A stretch of 64,000 nucleotides of DNA from Salinadaptatus halalkaliphilus (GTDB taxonomy: Archaea > Halobacteriota > Halobacteria > Halobacteriales > Natrialbaceae), in contig NZ_RBZW01000012.1 of the NCBI RefSeq assembly GCF_006543045.1, positions 124,001-188,000 on the forward strand, in the 5' to 3' direction. Each line of letters opens with the position of its first letter. Within the stretch, counting starts at the first letter, position 1. The notes beneath the pieces are model-generated. The model did not search any database, had not been told where the DNA came from, and saw nothing but the letters and a program-made list of their open reading frames with translations. The translations under genes and the position numbers were made by a program. This document shows, one piece after another, positions 59,901 through 64,000 of this stretch.

Positions 59901-61556
59901 TCATCTGAATGTTGTAATGAACGCGTTGACAGCGTCGTCACTTCCTGTGACAATGAGGCGGTCGTTTCCTTTGATTACTGAACCGGCTCCGGGATTTGTC
60001 AGCAATTCACCGTTCCGCTCAATGGCGACGACGGTCGCTCCGGTTCGGTTGCGGACAGCCGATTCCTTGAGCGTTCTGCCGACAAGCTCAGGGGCAGTTG
60101 TCCGGATAATTTCGAACTGTGTTTCCGGTGTGAGAACTTCTAACTGCGTTTCCGGTGTGAGACCTTCTTCGTCCTCTAAGAGAACGGATGAGACCATTCG
60201 CCCGGTAACGGTCGAAAGGGCGAGCACGTACTCGGCACCAGCCCGGTAGAGTTTTGCTGTGTTTTCGACATCGTTCACCCGTGTTATCACTTCGATATCG
60301 GGTGCCAACTCTTCGATTGCGACGGTAGCGTACATTGTGGTCGTGTCGGCATCCAGTGCCAACACGACAACGCTTGCATTTTCGACACCGGATTCAGAGA
60401 GTGTTTCCTGCTGATTAATATCGCCGGTAATATCGACTCTGTCGTCCTCAGTTATATCAACCACCGTGGGTGAAACGTCGTTTGTCTCCAGAACGTCGAT
60501 GACTGCTTGCCCAACGACACCATAGCCCGCCACGATGACCTGCTCACTACCGGGGGTCATTGGAGAAATTGTTCGGCTCTTCACCTCTTGGAGGGCCTCG
60601 TGATTTCCGGCAACAAGCAAAATCGTATTTGCGTCAATCCGCGTATTGGGCTCCGGAGCAGGACTGAACTCACCATTGGACCAGATCCCATTGACGGTAA
60701 TCCCGAGCTCTCTCGGCAGTTTCAATTCCGCAAGAGTCTGCCCTGCGAGGTCGCTGTTTTTCTCGACGAGGATTTCTGCGAGTTCAAAATCGTCACCGAG
60801 TTCAATCGTCTCTTGGAGTTTTCTTGTAACCGAGAGGGTCGCTTTATTGCCGAGCGCGCGACCAAGGGCTTGTCGAGGTCGAATCACCTGGTCAGCGCCC
60901 GCATACCGATGATACTCTGCATCCTGTTTATTCTCCGCGACACTCACGACCATCAGATCTTCCCGGAGTTCTCTAGCAGTAAGAATTACTGAGATGTTCT
61001 CTTCGTCAGAAACATCGGCCACCAGCGCCTGGGCTTCGTTGATGTTTGCGGCTCGGAACGTCTGCTCATATTCGGGATCGCCGCAGATCGCTTCGATTCC
61101 ACGGGTATTCAGATCCAGCACCGTTTTGGGATCATCATCGATAATAACATAGGGGACATCCGCTGCCTCAAGCTTAGACCGAAGGACATCTTCGCGCGGG
61201 TTGTATGAACAGATGATGACGTGGTCAGTAAGTTCGGTCGATTCCTGTGGGTTATCTTTGAGGGCTTGTTGAAATAGCGGCACGACGAACAGCGGTAGTG
61301 CTAGAAACACGAGGAGCACGCCGGAAAGGTTCATCCAAACGACGATGAGATTCATGATGGCTGTGTTCCAGTACCCAGTATCGCCACCGAATCCGGCTGT
61401 CGTGAGTGCCTCAATGACGACTTGTAAGGAATCAAAAAACGCGATCTCTACCCCTTCAAACGTGAGCATTGCCCACTGGTAGAGGAGCGTGTACACAAAG
61501 ACAAGCAGGGCCACGGCAGACAATAACATGACAATCCGTCGCTGCCATTCTATCAT
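59901..61556 (-). CDS. Potassium channel-like protein with two RCK (TrkA-N/TrkA-C) units
   Basis: A 551-aa protein. Two transmembrane helices (about 8-28 and 64-92) flank a pore loop EALTTAGFGGDTGYW, residues 50-63, where TTAGFGG replaces the usual TVGYGD filter. Two cytoplasmic RCK modules follow: VIICSYNPREDVLRSKLE ... VIIDDDPKT, and VIVAGYGVVGQAVIDVLE ... VDITEDD, each with a TrkA-C domain (LAGQTLAELKLPRELG; VGRTLKESAVRNRTGATVV). It probably gates K+ in response to nucleotide. A 27-bp tandem duplication inside the gene (60115-60168) repeats LTPETQ(L/F)E. Cargo of the interrupting element. Confidence 0.85.
   Translation of the reverse strand: MIEWQRRIVMLLSAVALLVFVYTLLYQWAMLTFEGVEIAFFDSLQVVIEALTTAGFGGDTGYWNTAIMNLIVVWMNLSGVLLVFLALPLFVVPLFQQALKDNPQESTELTDHVIICSYNPREDVLRSKLEAADVPYVIIDDDPKTVLDLNTRGIEAICGDPEYEQTFRAANINEAQALVADVSDEENISVILTARELREDLMVVSVAENKQDAEYHRYAGADQVIRPRQALGRALGNKATLSVTRKLQETIELGDDFELAEILVEKNSDLAGQTLAELKLPRELGITVNGIWSNGEFSPAPEPNTRIDANTILLVAGNHEALQEVKSRTISPMTPGSEQVIVAGYGVVGQAVIDVLETNDVSPTVVDITEDDRVDITGDINQQETLSESGVENASVVVLALDADTTTMYATVAIEELAPDIEVITRVNDVENTAKLYRAGAEYVLALSTVTGRMVSSVLLEDEEGLTPETQLEVLTPETQFEIIRTTAPELVGRTLKESAVRNRTGATVVAIERNGELLTNPGAGSVIKGNDRLIVTGSDDAVNAFITTFR
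60115..60168 (+). repeat. 27-bp tandem duplication within channel gene
   Basis: Two copies of AACTG(T/C)GTTTCCGGTGTGAG followed by A(A/C)CTTCT, at 60115-60141 and 60142-60168. They add nine residues (LTPETQLEV/LTPETQFEI) before the last TrkA-C domain without disturbing the frame. Confidence 0.85.
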
Positions 61557-61677
61557 TATAGCTCGATAGGACTGATTTGATTAAGTATTCTTTTATTGTA
61601 CAGTTGGTGTTGAATATGCGCGTTCCATCTTGCACGCGAGTCTTGACAAGACTTGGATAAGCAGAGCGTGCGAATCT

Positions 61678-61691
61678 TTCTATGACACGCT
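61678..61691 (-). repeat. Terminal inverted repeat, right
   Basis: TTCTATGACACGCT on the plus strand, the exact complement of the left repeat at 57963-57976. The element's terminal bases create the stop codon that ends the N-terminal permease fragment. Confidence 0.85.
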
Positions 61692-61885
61692 CACAGCAAT
61701 AGGATACCAAGAACCATCGGCACTATTGCGAGGACTATCGCGAGGACGATACTCGGCCCGGCCACGGCTGCCATCTGGGTCGGCACGATGAAGATACTCA
61801 TTCCGACTGCCGTCCCAATGAGTAACGCCACCGCCGCGATCGGGCCCACCTGCTCGTTGATCAACTTGAAATCGTCATCGGCCAT
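61691..61885 (-). pseudogene. APC-family permease, N-terminal part (gene split by insertion)
   Basis: A 64-codon frame starting MADDDFKLINEQVGPIAAVA. It encodes the first two helices of an APC permease (VALLIGTAVGMSIFIVPTQM, then SIVLAIVLAIVPMVLGILLL). The sequence continues precisely into the C-terminal part at 57952 once the 3.73-kb element and one target copy are removed, giving a 483-residue permease of normal length. The stop (61691-61693) is formed at the insertion junction. Confidence 0.88.
61693..61701 (+). repeat. Target site duplication, right copy
   Basis: ACAGCAATA, identical to 57953-57961, placed directly after the right inverted repeat. Confidence 0.85.
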
Positions 61886-62092
61886 CGTTTGTATGTCAGT
61901 GAATCTCTCCCACTGACTTTAACATTAGTATTAATATGCCAGTATATGGCGGAACGCCAGCCACGAAGTTGGCTATCACTGGTACGTCCATCCGACGAAG
62001 AATCCACGATCGTGGATACACCTTCGCATTGCGGACCCTCATCTGGGCACGGATCCGAGCATTGATTAGCCTCGCGGTCGCCACCTCGAGTA
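61886..62092. other. Divergent promoter region of permease and folD
   Basis: A 207-bp spacer. TTGATTAG at 62062-62069, about 27 bp before the folD ATG, is a likely TATA box. An AT-rich stretch at 61918-61935 serves the permease side. No gene seen. Confidence 0.5.
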
Positions 62093-62986
62093 ATGACCGA
62101 AATTATCGACGGCAACGCCGTCGCCAGCGAGATTCGGGACGACCTGACGGACGCGATCGAGACGCTTACCGACGCGGGTGCTCGACCCGGGCTGGCGACC
62201 GTACTGATGGGCGACGATCCTGCCAGCCAGACCTACGTGAACATGAAACAACGCGACTGTGAAGAGGTCGGCATCGAAAGCGTCCACGTCGACGTCGCTG
62301 GCGATGCGTCGCCCGAAACGCTCTACGAAGAAATCGCTGCGCTCAACGACGATCCCGCGGTCCACGGCTACATCGTCCAGGCTCCCGTCCCGGATCACGT
62401 CGACTACCGGGAGGTCATCCGTCGCGTCGATCCCGCGAAGGACGTCGACGGCTTCCACCCCGAGAACGTCGGTCGCCTCGTCGCCGGCGACGCTCGCTTC
62501 CGTCCCTGTACCCCCCACGGCGTCCAGAAGCTCCTCGAGAGCGCGGGCGTCGACCTCGAGGGCAAAGACGTCACCATCGTCGGCCGGTCGGACATCGTCG
62601 GCAAGCCACTGGCCAATCTGCTGATTCAGAAGGCCGACGACGGCAACGCGACCGTAACGGTGTGTCACTCCCGGACCGAAGACCTCGCTGCCAAGACGCG
62701 AGACGCGGACATCGTCGTCGCGGCGGCCGGCGCGCCGGAACTCGTCGATGGCTCGATGATCGGTGACGGCGCCGTCGTGATCGATGTCGGTGTCAACCGC
62801 GTCGATGCGGACACTGAGAAGGGGTACGAACTCGTCGGCGACGTCGAGTTCGAGTCCGCGAAAGAACAGGCTAGTTCGATCACGCCCGTTCCCGGCGGCG
62901 TCGGGCCGATGACTCGCGCGATGTTGCTCTACAACACCGTCAAAGCTGCGAGTCTGCAGGAAGGCGTCGATGTCGACCTCCCCTGA
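62093..62986 (+). CDS. folD: Bifunctional methylenetetrahydrofolate dehydrogenase/cyclohydrolase
   Basis: A 297-aa FolD: MTEIIDGNAVASEIRDDL, GLATVLMGDDPASQTYVNMK (catalytic Tyr and Lys), VHGYIVQAPVPDHVDYREVI, KDVDGFHPENVGRLVAGD, PCTPHGVQKLLESAGVDLEG and the NADP-binding VTIVGRSDIVGKPLANLL. PVPGGVGPMTRAMLLYNTVK closes the fold. It oxidises methylene-folate made by GlyA. glyA and folD are neighbours in many haloarchaea; here they are separated by the permease and its insertion. Confidence 0.95.
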   Translation: MTEIIDGNAVASEIRDDLTDAIETLTDAGARPGLATVLMGDDPASQTYVNMKQRDCEEVGIESVHVDVAGDASPETLYEEIAALNDDPAVHGYIVQAPVPDHVDYREVIRRVDPAKDVDGFHPENVGRLVAGDARFRPCTPHGVQKLLESAGVDLEGKDVTIVGRSDIVGKPLANLLIQKADDGNATVTVCHSRTEDLAAKTRDADIVVAAAGAPELVDGSMIGDGAVVIDVGVNRVDADTEKGYELVGDVEFESAKEQASSITPVPGGVGPMTRAMLLYNTVKAASLQEGVDVDLP

Positions 62987-63092
62987 GTTCGTCCCGTGCA
63001 GTTCGAAGACACCACGTCGTTCCGACCACACCGGATCGACCGCACCGAACCGATAGGCCGATAGTATCGGCCTCGAGAGTACCAGTACGCGA

Positions 63093-64000
63093 ATGACGCG
63101 AACGCTTCTCGTCGCCGGAACTGCGAGCCACGTCGGCAAGTCGACCGTCGCCGCGGGGCTCTGTCGACTGCTGGCCGACCGCGGCGTCGCCGTCGCGCCG
63201 TTCAAGGGCCAGAACATGAGCAACAACGCTCGAGTCGTCCTTCGAGCGGACGTGATCGACCGAGACGAGCCACGCGACACCGAGGGCGATCCAGCGGCCG
63301 ACCAGTGGGGCGAGATCGGCGTCTCGCAGTTCGTCCAGGCCAGAGCCGCCCGGACGACCCCGACGACGGACTGCAACCCCGTCCTGTTGAAGCCCCGTGG
63401 CGACGGCGAGAGCCAGCTCGTCCTCCAGGGCGAGGCCCACGAGCACGTCCCCGCGGGGACGTACTACGAGGAGTACTGGGAGCGAGCACGTGAGGCCGCC
63501 GAACAGTCCTACCGACGGCTGGCGGCCGACCACAAGGTGATCGTGGCCGAGGGCGCCGGCAGCATCGGCGAGATCAACCTCCACGACCGCGACCTCGCGA
63601 ACGTCGAGACGGCTCAGTTCGCGGATGCCGACATCCTCCTGCTGGTCGACATCGAACGCGGCGGCGCGTTCGCCAGTCTCTACGGTACCCTCGAGTTACT
63701 CCCCGAGAGCCTCCGCGAGCGCGTCGTCGGGGCGGTCATCACGAAGTTCCGCGGCGACCGGTCCCTGCTCGAGCCGGGGATCGAGGAGATCGAATCCCGA
63801 ACCGGCGTCCCCATACTCGGCGTCGTTCCGTACGCGGATCCCGGACTTCCCGAGGAAGATAGCGTCGGGCTCCCCGGTCCCGAATCCCGTGGCGTCCACG
63901 GCGAGGACGACGGCATCCCGGAGCAGTCCCGTATACGGATCGCCGTCCCGCGGCTGCCACGCATCTCGAACGCGACCGACCTCGAGGCGCTGGCCGGCGA
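63093..64000 (+). CDS. cbiP: Cobyric acid synthase (3' end outside window)
   Basis: Starts at ATG 63093 and stays open to the window edge, giving 302 residues of about 500. [20 protein letters not shown] is the P-loop-like ATP site, followed by [54 protein letters not shown] and [20 protein letters not shown]. These identify the glutamine-dependent amidase CbiP/CobQ of adenosylcobalamin synthesis. The C-terminal glutaminase domain lies beyond the window. Confidence 0.93.
   Translation, partial: MTRTLLVAGTASHVGKSTVAAGLCRLLADRGVAVAPFKGQNMSNNARVVLRADVIDRDEPRDTEGDPAADQWGEIGVSQFVQARAARTTPTTDCNPVLLKPRGDGESQLVLQGEAHEHVPAGTYYEEYWERAREAAEQSYRRLAADHKVIVAEGAGSIGEINLHDRDLANVETAQFADADILLLVDIERGGAFASLYGTLELLPESLRERVVGAVITKFRGDRSLLEPGIEEIESRTGVPILGVVPYADPGLPEEDSVGLPGPESRGVHGEDDGIPEQSRIRIAVPRLPRISNATDLEALAG

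Larger units (their letters stand above)
57962..61692. mobile_element. 3.73-kb cargo element with terminal inverted repeats and 9-bp target duplication
   Basis: The left end is CAGCGTGTCATAGAATCG. The right end, reverse complemented, is GAGCGTGTCATAGAAAGA: 14 identical bases (AGCGTGTCATAGAA) plus further partial matches. ACAGCAATA flanks both ends (57953-57961 and 61693-61701). Deleting the element and one flank copy rejoins the permease codons GIL-LLL-QLGG without changing frame. Inside are a PiT-type transporter, a 69-codon open frame, a two-RCK channel-like protein and a PAS-domain scrap. No transposase is visible, so it is a non-autonomous or decayed transposon. Its base composition is more AT-rich than the surroundings. 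Confidence 0.88.

Noticed and set aside
1-64000. CRISPR array, rRNA or tRNA genes
   Set aside because: No regularly spaced repeats with unique spacers, and no rRNA- or tRNA-like sequence, were seen on either strand by eye.

Overview
The window looks like a piece of a haloarchaeal chromosome, most likely from the Natrialbales (Natrinema/Haloterrigena-like). The base composition is GC-rich and the proteins are very acidic. Many genes appear leaderless, with an AT-rich TATA-like box about 26-29 bp upstream of the start codon. Secreted proteins carry twin-arginine plus lipobox signals. Archaeal housekeeping genes are present: proteasome alpha, SBDS, RNase P Pop5 and Rpp30, GGGP synthase, and a putative RNA polymerase epsilon. 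I saw no tRNA, rRNA or CRISPR array.

1-21.9 kb is a catabolic island for an imported carboxylic acid. It holds three IclR-type regulators, an acyl-CoA synthetase, two SDR dehydrogenases, three class III (CaiB/BaiF) CoA-transferases, a MaoC-type hydratase, four acyl-CoA dehydrogenases, a 3-hydroxyacyl-CoA dehydrogenase and a complete TctC-TctB-TctA tripartite tricarboxylate transporter. Together they give uptake, activation by ligation or CoA transfer, and beta-oxidation-like steps. The substrate cannot be read from the sequence.

22-36 kb holds mixed functions: small membrane and zinc-finger proteins, a KaiC-like ATPase, an amphi-Trp protein, a dead aldehyde dehydrogenase tail, two UspA proteins, NAD kinase, a DsbA-type oxidoreductase, an HtrA-type lipoprotein protease, an Hsp20, and a radical SAM protein with a helix-hairpin-helix tail. 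36-50.8 kb is largely core: GGGP synthase, the lysA-dapE pair, a thiolase-like/OB-fold pair, HflX, an M48-like membrane protein without its zinc ligands, SBDS, then rnp3-methyltransferase-rnp2-psmA and the regulator TbsP.

50.8-64 kb is plastic. A CHAT-protease-like gene lies beside a TnpB-only IS605/IS1341-type element. Next come glyA, a permease, folD and the start of cbiP. The most striking feature is that the APC-family permease gene is cut in two by a 3.73 kb cargo element (57962-61692). The element has 14-bp terminal inverted repeats and a 9-bp target duplication and carries a PiT-type transporter and a two-RCK potassium channel-like protein, but no visible transposase. A second hidden disruption is a 100-bp insertion that separates the last 49 codons of rnp2 from the rest of the gene. 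At least two families of palindromic repeats are scattered between genes. One of them repeatedly shares its first bases with the stop codon of the preceding gene.
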